Shown piece after piece: positions 48,373-57,485 of a DNA stretch of 64,000 bases (positions are counted from its first letter, which is position 1; every line of letters begins with the position of its first letter). The position numbers and the translations under genes were made by a program. The notes below the pieces were generated by a model, which was not told the origin of the DNA, made no database searches, and was given only the letters and a program-made list of their open reading frames with translations. The stretch comes from Bacillus smithii (lineage in GTDB: Bacteria; Bacillota; Bacilli; Bacillales; DSM-4216): NCBI RefSeq assembly GCF_001050115.1, contig NZ_CP012024.1, forward strand, positions 1,468,001 to 1,532,000, read 5' to 3'.

Positions 48373-48445
48373 TTAGCAGAACTTGCTAACAAACCATCCA
48401 TTGATATGTGAGTCGATAGAATCATAACAGACCTTGTTATGATTC
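48373..48445 (-). promoter_or_regulatory. Two similar hairpins in the fdhA leader
   Basis: Read on the minus strand: GAATCATAACA-AGGTC-TGTTATGATTC (48445-48419) and TTAGCA-AGTTC-TGCTAA (48389-48373). Both have 5-nt loops of the form AGYTC/AGGTC closed by CA/TG. Between them and the terminator, ATGGATGGTTT (near 48391-48402) can pair with the terminator 5' arm AATCCACCAT with one mismatch and one bulge. Together they could form an antitermination switch. Confidence 0.55.
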
Positions 48446-48465
48446 CATCTTTAAATTCAACTGTT

Positions 48466-48494
48466 ATTATAGTGCTAAATTGAAAAATAGACAA
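48466..48494 (-). promoter_or_regulatory. Sigma-A promoter of fdhA
   Basis: Minus strand TTGTCT (48494-48489), 17-nt spacer, TATAAT (48471-48466). The predicted transcript start near 48459 leaves a leader of about 175-180 nt. Confidence 0.8.
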
Positions 48495-48614
48495 TACTTT
48501 ACAATGAAACTTCCATTTTCTAATTCTTTTTCCAAGCTAGCTTTTCTTTTTAAAAGGGATGTTTTATGATAGGACATGTAAAATTTATGGAATTTCATGA
48601 AAGAAGGGGAAGGG

Positions 48615-48959
48615 ATGTCTAAAAAGATACACGAATTCAATGATATTATCCGCAAACTTCGTAAAGAGCTGTTTGGGAAAGGGCCGGAGAGAATTCATAC
48701 GGTGTTTGTGGAGAATATGGCGGTCTCCACATTGTACGGCAATTTGACGCCAACGGAAAAATTTATCGCCAACACGCAGGAAGGAAAAGAAATGGTCCAT
48801 ACGGCGAGGACAAGAATGATTCAGGAATTATATTCGATTCATCCTCCTGATGGTATGGAAGAAGTGATAGGAGCTAAGCTTTTGTACTTATTTTCTGATA
48901 TCAAAGTGGAAGAGGATATAGCAGTTTCGGTTTTTATTTTTGATCAAAACATTACTTGA
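48615..48959 (+). CDS. DUF2294 (MpsC-like) protein
   Basis: 114 residues. RIHTVFVENMAVSTLYGNLTPTEKFIA is the DUF2294 core. It has no membrane helix. ATG 48615 has AAGGGG upstream. It lies 18 nt before fdhD, so it is probably co-transcribed and may assist molybdenum-enzyme or formate metabolism. The MpsC name from staphylococcal work refers to a membrane-potential system; whether that applies here is unknown. Confidence 0.75.
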   Translation: MSKKIHEFNDIIRKLRKELFGKGPERIHTVFVENMAVSTLYGNLTPTEKFIANTQEGKEMVHTARTRMIQELYSIHPPDGMEEVIGAKLLYLFSDIKVEEDIAVSVFIFDQNIT

Positions 48960-48977
48960 AAAAAGGAGGCTCGGATC

Positions 48978-49778
48978 ATGAAGCCGATCGAAGTGAGCCG
49001 AAACATTTTTCGTTTTGAGAACGGTTGTGTAGAAGAAAAAGAAGACAAAGTCGTAACAGAATTCCCGGTGACAGTGAAAGTAAACGGACAAGAATTCGTG
49101 ACGATGGTATGCACTCCGGAATTTATAGAAGATATGGTTATAGGATTTTTAGCTTCAGAAGGGGTGATACGTCGATATGAGGATATCCAAGATATATGGG
49201 TGCAGGAGAAAGAAGGATTTGTCCATGTCCAGACGGAGAATATCAACCCTTATTACCGGAATTTTCAAAACAAGCGATATATCACTTCATGCTGCGGAGT
49301 GAGCAGACAAGGTTTCGTATTCGTCAACGATGCTTTAACGGCCAAAAAAATGAAGGATATTCGAGTCAAAGTGTCCATAGACGATTGTTTTCGATTGATG
49401 AATACCATGCAGGAATCAGCTGAAACGTTTCGCGAAACCGGCGGCGTTCATAATGCGGCGCTATGTGATGTTCATCAAATAATATTAAGTCGAATGGACA
49501 TCGGGCGCCACAATGCGTTGGATAAAATATATGGCTATTGCCTAAAACATAGTATTCCAATAGGAGATAAAATTATCGTATTTAGCGGACGGATTTCTTC
49601 GGAAATCTTGCTTAAAGTAGCGAAAATTGGCTGCGAAGTCATTTTATCCAAATCAGCACCTACGGAATTGGCTCTTCAGCTAGCGGAGGATTTGGGAATT
49701 ACGGCAGTCGGTTTTATTCGCAATCGTTCGCTTAATGTCTATACCCATCCGGAACGCATCATCGATCTGGAAAAATAG
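48978..49778 (+). CDS. fdhD: Formate dehydrogenase sulfurtransferase FdhD
   Basis: 266 residues. Transfers sulfur from a cysteine desulfurase to the molybdenum cofactor of formate dehydrogenase. C105-C106 in TSCCGVSRQG is the catalytic cysteine site; GGVHNAALCD, DIGRHNALDKI and FSGRISSEI are conserved. AAAGGAGG precedes ATG 48978. Divergent from its client fdhA. Confidence 0.93.
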   Translation: MKPIEVSRNIFRFENGCVEEKEDKVVTEFPVTVKVNGQEFVTMVCTPEFIEDMVIGFLASEGVIRRYEDIQDIWVQEKEGFVHVQTENINPYYRNFQNKRYITSCCGVSRQGFVFVNDALTAKKMKDIRVKVSIDDCFRLMNTMQESAETFRETGGVHNAALCDVHQIILSRMDIGRHNALDKIYGYCLKHSIPIGDKIIVFSGRISSEILLKVAKIGCEVILSKSAPTELALQLAEDLGITAVGFIRNRSLNVYTHPERIIDLEK

Positions 49779-49856
49779 GCATATCGATTTCATTCCGTGT
49801 AAGTTTCGAGAGACAGGACGGGGAGGTCGGCTTTTGACTCTCATTTTCAAAAGAGT

Positions 49857-49885
49857 TTGCATGCTGCCATCTGTTTTGTTATAAT
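49857..49885 (+). promoter_or_regulatory. Sigma-A promoter of yrhG
   Basis: TTGCAT, 17-nt spacer, TATAAT at 49880-49885. The transcript would have a leader of about 180 nt before the yrhG start; GCCCTTTGC...GGGGTGAAGGG near 50008-50029 may form a hairpin, but no complete switch was recognised. Confidence 0.65.
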
Positions 49886-50070
49886 TACCATCGTTTTCAT
49901 GAACCATAAAAATATAGGTAAATATGGATATGGTGTACATGTTTTGTAGATTATCAAATTCATAGAAAATATCTTGTCTTGGTATGGTAAAGGAAGCAGC
50001 CATCTTGCCCTTTGCATGGGGTGAAGGGTTGTGTGGTTGTTGATATTTTTTGAAGAAAGGGATGATGGGG

Positions 50071-50880
50071 ATGGCGTTTTACAAGCCGGACAAAATTGCA
50101 AGTATCGCGATCGATGCAGGGGTGAAAAAAACACAGCTGCCTCTATCCTCAATTCTCATTTTGGGGTTTTTTGGAGGAGCCTTTATTGCGCTTGGTTTTT
50201 TGCTTGATATTCGAGTGAGCGGGAATCTGCCGCCGGAATGGGGAAGTTTTGGCAATTTGCTGGGGGCTGCGGTTTTCCCGTTGGGACTGATTTTAGTATT
50301 ATTGGCTGGTTCAGAATTAGTGACAGGTAATATCATGTCAGTAGCCATGGCTTTTTATGCAGGAAAAGTCACCTTGTCAAAACTGTTGGTCAACTGGATT
50401 GTCATTACCATTACCAATTTTATTGGAGCCATTTTTGTTGCATATTTCTTTGGCCATGTTGTAGGACTTACAGAAACGGGATCGTTTTTGACTAAAACGG
50501 TAGCCATTGCACAAGGAAAACTCGACGAATCGTTCTGGCAAACACTCGTATCTGGAATTGGCTGTAATTGGCTTGTTTGTTTAGCCGTTTGGCTTTCTTA
50601 CGGAGCTGACGATTTTATCGGAAAAATCATCGGCATTTGGTTCCCGATTATGGGCTTTGTTGCTATTGGCTTTCAACACGTTGTGGCCAATATGTTTGTG
50701 ATTCCTGCTGCCATTTTTGCGGGACATTTTTCATGGGCTGATTTTATTAGTAATGTTATTCCCACTTTTATCGGCAATGTGATTGGAGGAGCGGTTTTTG
50801 TAGGACTTGCTTATTTTCTTGCCTATCATAAACAAAGCCAGCTGTGGGAGAAGAATGATTCAAAAGGGCAGGCTTCATAG
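50071..50880 (+). CDS. yrhG: Formate/nitrite transporter (FNT) YrhG
   Basis: 269 residues, six-helix pentameric channel of the formate-nitrite family (MAFYKPDKIASIAIDAG; LAGSELVTGN; GIGCNWLVCLAVWL). Moves formate across the membrane beside the formate dehydrogenase genes. ATG 50071 gives the family N-terminus; the TTG at 50050 overlaps the AAAGGG site. Confidence 0.9.
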   Translation: MAFYKPDKIASIAIDAGVKKTQLPLSSILILGFFGGAFIALGFLLDIRVSGNLPPEWGSFGNLLGAAVFPLGLILVLLAGSELVTGNIMSVAMAFYAGKVTLSKLLVNWIVITITNFIGAIFVAYFFGHVVGLTETGSFLTKTVAIAQGKLDESFWQTLVSGIGCNWLVCLAVWLSYGADDFIGKIIGIWFPIMGFVAIGFQHVVANMFVIPAAIFAGHFSWADFISNVIPTFIGNVIGGAVFVGLAYFLAYHKQSQLWEKNDSKGQAS

Positions 50881-50894
50881 TCATGCCCTTTTTG
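50862..50894 (+). terminator. Intrinsic terminator overlapping the yrhG stop
   Basis: AAAGGGCA pairs with TGCCCTTT, followed by TTG; the stop codon lies in the loop. Confidence 0.75.
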
Positions 50895-51319
50895 CTTTCT
50901 TCAACACAAGTGATGGAAAATTCTTCTTTTACCTTCCAAACGACTTCTTTCTCGTACTTTGACTGCCAATTTTCTTCTTCATACTTTATTCTTCATGCGA
51001 AATTTTCACTGCGATGTTTCTCGCTATTGGTGTTCATAAAAATTAGCGAAAGATCATCGTTCCTCGCCTTAAAAGACATTGGACGTTTTTTTGAAATTGG
51101 TCAAAAGGCGACATAATCTTTTGTGCTCCATTTTTGAATCGTCAACTTTTGGACCATTCAAAAGGAGATAGTCAAATAATTCTTTCAGAAGATGTATGTA
51201 TTTGCGAAAAATATGGTATGAGGCATTTCTTGCTGTTTGTTCAAACATTTTCCCGCCTAAGTCGTCATCATTCACCCAATCAAGCAATATGATAAAGAGG
51301 AAGAAACGGAGGTGGTCAT
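50895..51319. other. Intergenic region before cwlJ
   Basis: About 425 bp, T-rich on the left. Several short open frames lack ribosome binding sites. Nothing recognised. Confidence 0.45.
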
Positions 51320-51748
51320 ATGGCCGTAGTGAAAGCGAGAGAATCAGACATCGCCCTTTTAGCAAGATTGATGAGAGCCGAGGCTGAAGGAGAAGGGACA
51401 CTTGGTATGCTGCTCGTTGGGAATGTCGGCATTAATCGCGTCAGGGCCAATTGTTCAGATTTTGTAGGGATCCGAACCATTCCGCAAATGATATTTCAAC
51501 CACATGCATTTGAAGCCGTGTTATATGGATATTTTTATCAAAGAGCAAGAGAAAATGAAAAACGATTAGCGAGAAGAGTGGTAAATGGCGAACGGTATTG
51601 GCCGGCCAAATACAGTTTATGGTATTTTAGGCCACAGGGAGACTGCCCTGATCGTTGGTACAATCAGCCTTTTGTAGGTCGGTACAAACTACACTGTTTT
51701 TATGAACCAACAGCAGAAACATGCGTCAATGTTTATACAACCTTTTAA
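51320..51748 (+). CDS. cwlJ: Spore cortex-lytic enzyme CwlJ
   Basis: 142 residues, Hydrolase_2 (SleB-type) domain without peptidoglycan-binding domain or signal, as in CwlJ, which acts at the coat-cortex boundary during germination. E21 in LMRAEAEGEG is the catalytic residue; YWPAKYSLWYFRP is conserved. AACGGAGGTGG precedes ATG 51320. Its usual partner gerQ is not adjacent. Confidence 0.92.
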   Translation: MAVVKARESDIALLARLMRAEAEGEGTLGMLLVGNVGINRVRANCSDFVGIRTIPQMIFQPHAFEAVLYGYFYQRARENEKRLARRVVNGERYWPAKYSLWYFRPQGDCPDRWYNQPFVGRYKLHCFYEPTAETCVNVYTTF

Positions 51749-51779
51749 TTCGTCTGGGAGAAAAAACTTCTCATTGAAA

Positions 51780-51804
51780 AAACCGTCCTTTCTTAGGACG
51801 GCTT
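51780..51804 (+). repeat. Left 25-bp target duplication: the cwlJ terminator hairpin
   Basis: AAACCGTCCTTTCTTAGGAC... repeated exactly at 53354-53378. The unit is the terminator stem (CCGTCC/GGACGG). This left copy has lost its T tract to the IS. Confidence 0.88.
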
Positions 51805-53353
51805 CAGAGTGTAGACAAAAGGCATCCGAATGTGCGCTTTCGGATGCCTTTTGTCACTTTTATGCTTTCAAATGTTTGGAATAGACCCCTCCAGGGGTCT
51901 ATTTTATGTTATTGCTGGACTTTTCCATGTCCAGCAAGCCATCTTTTTCAAATTCATTGCAGCAAAAGTTAGCATCGCCTGCATGGACAATTTTTTTAGA
52001 CCTCTTAAGGTTGTCCAACGCATACCATGCTTTTCCTTTGCATCAGCAAAAACACGTTCAATGGTTTCTTTCCGTCTTGCATAAATGCTCTTATTCTCTT
52101 GTGTATGCCGAAGATGATCAGCTTCCTCTAAATAAAATTCCCATACATGTCGCTGAATCAGTTTTTTATGCTCCTTACTTTGGGTGCACTTCGAAAGGAA
52201 TGGACAATCTTTACACTGGACTGGATCAGAAAAATATTGACGATAGCCTTCCTTCGTCGTAGTTGCATATTTTAACACTTGTCCTTGCGGACAAAGATAA
52301 CAATCGTAGTATTCATCGTAAACATACTCATGTTTTTTGAAATAACCATCCTTTGTACGAGGGCGAGTATAAGGTAAAGCAGGGGTCATATCATTTTCAA
52401 ATATGTATTGGGCAACGGCGGGAGTTTTATATCCAGCGTCAGCAGCAACTACAACCGGTTTTCCATGTTTTTCTATGACTTTTTCAAGAAGTGGCTCCAA
52501 TACGGAACTGTCATGAATATTCCCTGGCGTTACAATAGCCCCCAAAACAAAGCCATTTCGATCCGCAGCAGCATGGAATGAGTAAGCAAACTGTTTTGTT
52601 CGCTCGTCTTTTACGTAGTAACCACTTTCCGGATCAGTGGTACTTTCTTTTATTTCTTTATATTCTTCTTTCCCAAATTTATCTGGAGGAAATGGCTTTT
52701 TTCCATGTGCTTCTCGATCAGCATTTATCTCATCTTGTAGACGTGCTTGATAGGCTTTCGTTTCTTTTCGAACCACTTTCTTCTCAAATTTATGCTTATT
52801 CGCACTCGCTTTGACATGAGTAGAATCAATAAAGACATGCTCACTGCTTATCAGCTTCTTATCTGCAGCTTCTTTCAAAATGCGATAGAATATCTGTTCA
52901 AATAAGTCTGTATCCTTAAAGCGTCGCTCGTAGTTTTTCCCAAACGTTGAAAAGTGAGGTACCTTATCATAAAAACCAAATCCAAGAAACCAACGGTAAG
53001 CCAGATTCGTTTCGATTTCCTCTATAGTTTTTCGCATGGAACGAATACCGAAGGTATATTGGATGAAAGCCATTTTAATCAATACAACTGGATCAATACT
53101 TGGTCGACCTCTTTCCGATGAATACATGTCTTGAACAAGCGAATAGATAAATGAAAAATCAATAGCAGCGTCGATTTTACGAACCAAATGATCTGCAGGT
53201 ACAAGTTGGTCTAAAGCTATCATTTCTATTTGATCACGATTCATCTGTGTATTTTTTGTTAGCACTTCATCCACCTCAATTCATTACGGTATCTTAATTA
53301 TACAAAAAAAGACTGTCGGCAAATCCGGTTTTTTCGGATTTGTCGACAGTCTG
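51805..53353 (-). mobile_element. Insertion sequence of the IS1182 family
   Basis: 1549 bp. Ends CAGAGTGTAGACAAA (51805) and, inverted, CAGACTGTCGACAAA (53353), 13 of 15 identical. Flanked by the 25-bp direct repeat containing the cwlJ terminator hairpin. Each end carries a strong subterminal hairpin (51814-51855 and about 53309-53350). Confidence 0.85.
51904..53274 (-). CDS. IS1182-family transposase
   Basis: 456 residues, intact. DDE residues in FIDSTHVKA, VAADAGYKTP and ETIERVFADAKEKHGMRW; a CLCPQG ... CKDCPFLSKC cysteine region lies between. N-terminal DQLVPADHLVRKIDAAIDF is typical. Confidence 0.93.
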   Translation of the reverse strand: MDEVLTKNTQMNRDQIEMIALDQLVPADHLVRKIDAAIDFSFIYSLVQDMYSSERGRPSIDPVVLIKMAFIQYTFGIRSMRKTIEEIETNLAYRWFLGFGFYDKVPHFSTFGKNYERRFKDTDLFEQIFYRILKEAADKKLISSEHVFIDSTHVKASANKHKFEKKVVRKETKAYQARLQDEINADREAHGKKPFPPDKFGKEEYKEIKESTTDPESGYYVKDERTKQFAYSFHAAADRNGFVLGAIVTPGNIHDSSVLEPLLEKVIEKHGKPVVVAADAGYKTPAVAQYIFENDMTPALPYTRPRTKDGYFKKHEYVYDEYYDCYLCPQGQVLKYATTTKEGYRQYFSDPVQCKDCPFLSKCTQSKEHKKLIQRHVWEFYLEEADHLRHTQENKSIYARRKETIERVFADAKEKHGMRWTTLRGLKKLSMQAMLTFAAMNLKKMACWTWKSPAIT

Positions 53354-53384
53354 AAACCGTCCTTTCTTAGGACGGCTTTTTTCG
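53354..53384 (+). terminator. Regenerated cwlJ terminator (right target duplication)
   Basis: CCGTCC/GGACGG stem with its T tract (CTTTTTTC), now separated from cwlJ by the IS. Confidence 0.85.
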
Positions 53385-53621
53385 TTGTGATGGACAAAAA
53401 TGGAGAATCTTTGGTTGAAACACAATATTCTTTCAAATGGCATTGATTTAATGGATTTGGTCTATTTGTATGAAACGAATGAAAGTAACTTGTTTTTTCC
53501 GCATAGTGAAACATTTAAGATGAATTCAGGCCAGCAAAGTCTTATTGGGTGTTTATCAACTATTTTCGTAGTATAGTATAAGAAACGATGCATTTACAAG
53601 TAAGGAGAAGAGGATCAGCAA

Positions 53622-54386
53622 ATGAGACTTGTATCGTGGAATGTCAACGGCCTTCGGGCTTGTGTACGCAAGGGATTTCTCGATTATTTTCAAGAAGTGG
53701 ATGCAGATATCTTTTGTGTTCAAGAGACGAAATTGCAATCCGGACAAATTGAATTGGATTTAAAAGGCTACCATCAATATTGGAATTATGCAGAGAAGAA
53801 GGGGTATTCCGGTACCGCTGTATTCACGAAAGAAGAGCCCTTATCCGTTCATTACGGACTGGGCGACGTTGAAAACGAGCCCGAAGGAAGAATAATAACA
53901 TTGGAGTTTCCAAAGTTTTATTTGGTGAATGTGTACACCCCTAATTCACAAAGGGATCTGGCAAGGCTTCCTTATCGTTTGGAATGGGAAGATCGAATCC
54001 GAAGTTATCTCATCGATTTAGATAAGGACAAGCCTGTTCTTTTATGCGGGGATCTCAATGTCGCTCACCAAGAAATCGATTTAAGGAATCCGAAATCCAA
54101 TCAAGGAAATTCAGGTTTTACAAAAGAAGAAAGGGCGAAAATGTCGGAATTGCTGAATGCGGGCTTTATCGATACGTTTCGATATTTTTATCCCGAAAAA
54201 GAAGGGGCTTATACATGGTGGTCCTATATCAATAAAGCAAGAGAGCGCAATATTGGCTGGCGAATCGACTATTTTATTGCATCCAACAGATTATCCAGTT
54301 TTTTAAAAACGGCTGATATTCACTCTCATGTGATGGGGAGCGATCATTGTCCGATTGTCTTGGAGATTGATTTCTCGAGATTATAA
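53622..54386 (+). CDS. exoA: Exodeoxyribonuclease III / AP endonuclease
   Basis: 254 residues. Base-excision repair of abasic sites. Conserved SWNVNGLRA, QETKL (E35), NVYTPNSQ, GDLNVAHQEIDL, WWSY and GSDHCPI. Matches Bacillus ExoA in length. It stands alone. Confidence 0.94.
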   Translation: MRLVSWNVNGLRACVRKGFLDYFQEVDADIFCVQETKLQSGQIELDLKGYHQYWNYAEKKGYSGTAVFTKEEPLSVHYGLGDVENEPEGRIITLEFPKFYLVNVYTPNSQRDLARLPYRLEWEDRIRSYLIDLDKDKPVLLCGDLNVAHQEIDLRNPKSNQGNSGFTKEERAKMSELLNAGFIDTFRYFYPEKEGAYTWWSYINKARERNIGWRIDYFIASNRLSSFLKTADIHSHVMGSDHCPIVLEIDFSRL

Positions 54387-54591
54387 AAGGATGCAATGCA
54401 AGTACTGCATTTTGCAAAGGAAATAAAAGAACCGTAGAGAGAATGATAAATCGCGGCGATTCGGAGCTTGATGATTTGTCCCGTGTATTCATGCGTTTTG
54501 AAATTCGCCAAAAAAATATCCTAGGTGGATAGATTTATTCAAACCGTTCAATATCGGTTAGATTCAATTTTGACATTAGGAGGGGTCAAAG

Positions 54592-55425
54592 ATGAATGAA
54601 CGAGGCATTCGCCGTATTCAATCAGTAAACTTAAAACAAAACAGTCCCATCCATCAAAATGGATATGTATTAGAACCAGGAAATTGGAAAGAATATGATC
54701 CATTTTTGATGTTGATGGAAGATGTTTTCCAAAAAGGAGCTTTTGATTTTCATCCTCACCGCGGCATTGAAACAGTGACATATGTGATCGACGGAACATT
54801 AGAACATGAAGACAATCAAGCGGGTAAAGGAAAATTGGAAGCAGGAGATGTTCAATGGATGACGGCAGGAAGAGGGGTTATTCATAAAGAAGATCCGGCG
54901 CCTGGTTCCACCGTTCACAGCTTGCAGCTATGGATTAATTTGCCAAAAACAAAGAAAATGACTGAACCGCGTTATCAAAACTTGAAAAGAGAAAGCGTAC
55001 CGGTACGGAAAGAGGAGGGGGCCGTCATACGTGTTTTTTCAGGCTCTTCTCAAGGTGTAAAAGCAAAAACCCTGAACCATGTGCCTATCACGATGGTAGA
55101 GATCGACTTGGAACCGAAAGCTAGCATAGTTCAGGATCTTCCGGGCAGCTATAACGGATTTCTTTATGTTTTGGAAGGAAGCGGATTTTTTGGCGTGGAT
55201 GAAACGGAAGGCCGTGCCGGACAAGTGCTCTTTTTAACTAGGGATAACGAAGATTCAGATAGTATCATTAAAATAACAGCGAAAGAAAAGATGCGGGTGT
55301 TATTGTATGCCGGTGAACCGATCAATGAACCGGTGGTGGCGTACGGACCGTTTGTGATGACAACACAAGAAGAGATTCGCCAAGCAATATTGGATTTCCA
55401 AAACGGAAAATTTCATCAACAGTGA
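54592..55425 (+). CDS. Pirin-family protein
   Basis: 277 residues, bicupin. N-terminal cupin metal ligands H54, H56 (FHPHRGIETVTY), H98 and E100 (GRGVIHKED). Bacterial pirins of this type include quercetin 2,3-dioxygenases, but the substrate is uncertain. AGGAGGGG precedes ATG 54592. Confidence 0.85.
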   Translation: MNERGIRRIQSVNLKQNSPIHQNGYVLEPGNWKEYDPFLMLMEDVFQKGAFDFHPHRGIETVTYVIDGTLEHEDNQAGKGKLEAGDVQWMTAGRGVIHKEDPAPGSTVHSLQLWINLPKTKKMTEPRYQNLKRESVPVRKEEGAVIRVFSGSSQGVKAKTLNHVPITMVEIDLEPKASIVQDLPGSYNGFLYVLEGSGFFGVDETEGRAGQVLFLTRDNEDSDSIIKITAKEKMRVLLYAGEPINEPVVAYGPFVMTTQEEIRQAILDFQNGKFHQQ

Positions 55426-55611
55426 TTTTTTCCGTCATCCGGCATTGAAAGAGTGAGGGAATGGTTGCATCATTTCCTCACCCCATGGCCTTATAAAGCA
55501 GATGAAAAAATGAACTTGGATGAGTGTTCACAAGAGGAAAGAGGTTTTTCATATTGCCCTTTCCTTTTTTTATTCTTATTCGATGATCCCTACTTCAACA
55601 GGTGACGGCCT

Positions 55612-55908
55612 TTAAGAAATGCTGTTCTCAGAAGAGAGGGGTGAACCAGTAGAAGTATGTTGATTGACCCATTCACGAGCGGTATTCGAAATAGTAGACC
55701 AGTTGGGGATTTCGTCGCTGTGTTGGGAAATCCAATCGAAGCAGAACTGTGGATCGATGTTGTGTTCCAAGCATTGAGATAAGAAAGACGAAATGTTCGC
55801 GTTATTACAATTTTGCCACGATCCGCATGTCGAACTCCAAATCTCTTCCATCGTTTTTTGGACAAAATGAGGAGTTGTCGTATTCGTTGAAAAATTTTCT
55901 TTTGCCAA
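55612..55908 (-). CDS. Hypothetical protein, 98 residues
   Basis: TTG start at 55908 with AAAAGGGAGG 7-8 nt upstream. The product is soluble, Asn/Ser/Trp-rich, with cysteines in STCGSWQNCNN, SQCLEHN and DPQFCFDWI. Not recognised. The overlapping 124-codon frame in the same region has no site. The strong ribosome binding site supports a real gene. Confidence 0.55.
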   Translation of the reverse strand: MAKENFSTNTTTPHFVQKTMEEIWSSTCGSWQNCNNANISSFLSQCLEHNIDPQFCFDWISQHSDEIPNWSTISNTAREWVNQHTSTGSPLSSENSIS

Positions 55909-56192
55909 CTGAATTCCTCCCTTTTCACTAAAAATGCCTCTTTAGAAGTATATCCAAAGAACAATTAACCATGCGGAACTTATCCCCTTCTCCATATAGA
56001 TCTTTCCGTTATCATATAAAAGAAGTTTCGGAATGGCGTCGTATGTATTAGATGGCAAAAAGATTGCAACAAGATCTGATGCATTGATAAAAAACGGTTT
56101 GAAGATACAAGATTAGAGATTCTCCTTTTGACCTATACTAGAACTGATGTGTCTCTTCTTTAAGATTCAAATGATAAAGCGGGTGACGAACA

Positions 56193-57122
56193 TTGTCTTG
56201 TCAATCAAGCGAGGAGTTAAATGAATTATTATTGGAAGCGAAACATTATACAAAATACGGTACGGTAGCTGATTATATTCCCGCTTTAAAAAAAGCGAAT
56301 CCTCATGACTTATCAGCCACTATATACTACCCCGACGGAACGTGCCTATCGGCAGGGGACATACAACAAAAAATGACATTGCAAAGCATTTCGAAAGTAC
56401 TCACTCTTGCATTGGCACTGATGGATTGCGGGGAAGAATCCGTGTTTCATAAGGTCGGATATGAACCAACAGGAGATCCTTTCCATTCTATTTTAAAATT
56501 GGAAATAAACAACCCATCCAAACCTTTAAATCCGATGATTAATGCCGGGGCTTTAGCTGTGACTCATATGATTAAAGGAAAAAACATCGAAGAACGATTT
56601 CAACGCATTTTGCACTTTGTACATGAATTAACCGGAAATTCAAAAATTACTTATTCTCAAGAAGTGGCGAAATCGGAGTTTGAAACTTCTTTTATCAATC
56701 GTTCTCTTTGCTATTACATGAAGCAGGATGGAATTATCACAGAAGATGTGGAAGAACTGATCTGTCTTTATACAAAACAGTGCGCTATTGAATTAGATTG
56801 TTTTGACTTGGCCAGAATAGGGGTTGTTTTCGCGATGGACGGGGTAGAACCAATGACTGGAAAAAGACTCCTGCCGGCCGATATAGCGAGACTTTGCAAA
56901 ACGTTTATGGTAACATGCGGTATGTATAACGCTTCCGGTGAATTTGCTTCTAAAGTAGGGATTCCGGCAAAAAGCGGGGTTTCGGGCGGAATTTTGGGAG
57001 CGGTGCCTAATCGATTGGGAATCGGAGTATTCGGCCCGGCTTTAGATCGTAAAGGAAACAGCATCGCGGGAGTGAAATTGTTGGAAATGCTGTCTAAGAA
57101 GTATTCTTGGAGTATGTTTTAA
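56193..57122 (+). CDS. glsA: Glutaminase
   Basis: 309 residues. Hydrolyses glutamine to glutamate and ammonia; serine beta-lactamase-like fold with S65-x-x-K68 (LQSISKVL), [10 protein letters not shown], and [15 protein letters not shown] 56193 is the only start near the expected N-terminus; its site (GCGGGTGA) is weak. Length equals Bacillus YlaM/YbgJ-type glutaminases. Confidence 0.92.
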   Translation: MSCQSSEELNELLLEAKHYTKYGTVADYIPALKKANPHDLSATIYYPDGTCLSAGDIQQKMTLQSISKVLTLALALMDCGEESVFHKVGYEPTGDPFHSILKLEINNPSKPLNPMINAGALAVTHMIKGKNIEERFQRILHFVHELTGNSKITYSQEVAKSEFETSFINRSLCYYMKQDGIITEDVEELICLYTKQCAIELDCFDLARIGVVFAMDGVEPMTGKRLLPADIARLCKTFMVTCGMYNASGEFASKVGIPAKSGVSGGILGAVPNRLGIGVFGPALDRKGNSIAGVKLLEMLSKKYSWSMF

Positions 57123-57319
57123 CACTCTCCTATTCGCGTCATTTCGAGCAGATACTCAAAAAAGGAGAGAAACGGTCAAACAACCCGCTTTTCTTTTGTG
57201 ATCGCAAAACGGCGAATTATTTAGAAACAGCAACATTTCACCTGTGATAAGTTTTTCGACCGAAAGATGGTTATAAATGAAATGAAAAGATAAAAGAAGG
57301 TTCGGTTCTTAAAGCAATT

Positions 57320-57390
57320 CCCCCTCTTCCGTCAAACAGAAAGAGAAAAAAGAAGAGGGGAAAACTCAAACGCAATGGTGGCGTTTTTAT
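57320..57390. terminator. Terminator pair between glsA and the small membrane protein
   Basis: CCCCTCTT...AAGAGGGG (about 57321-57360) followed by AAACGC...GCGTTTTTATTTTT (57368-57391), the latter usable in both directions. Confidence 0.65.
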
Positions 57391-57485
57391 TTTTCTTCAT
57401 GTTTGATAATTTGATATCCCCCGACAAATAGTATTACAACCGAGGCAATATACAACAAAGTCATAAGAGCAAAATACACGGTCAT
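57387..57485 (-). CDS. 32-residue single-span membrane peptide
   Basis: ATG 57485 follows GAAAGGAGAGA. The product is MTVYFALMTLLYIASVVILF followed by VGGYQIIKHEEK: one helix and a charged end. Not recognised; the ribosome binding site, size and closing terminator support it. Confidence 0.6.
   Translation of the reverse strand: MTVYFALMTLLYIASVVILFVGGYQIIKHEEK

Noticed and set aside
48373-48445. ANTAR-type antiterminator or T-box in the fdhA leader
   Set aside because: The loops are five bases and lack the A..G hexaloop spacing, and no T-box sequence is present; kept only as an unclassified attenuator.
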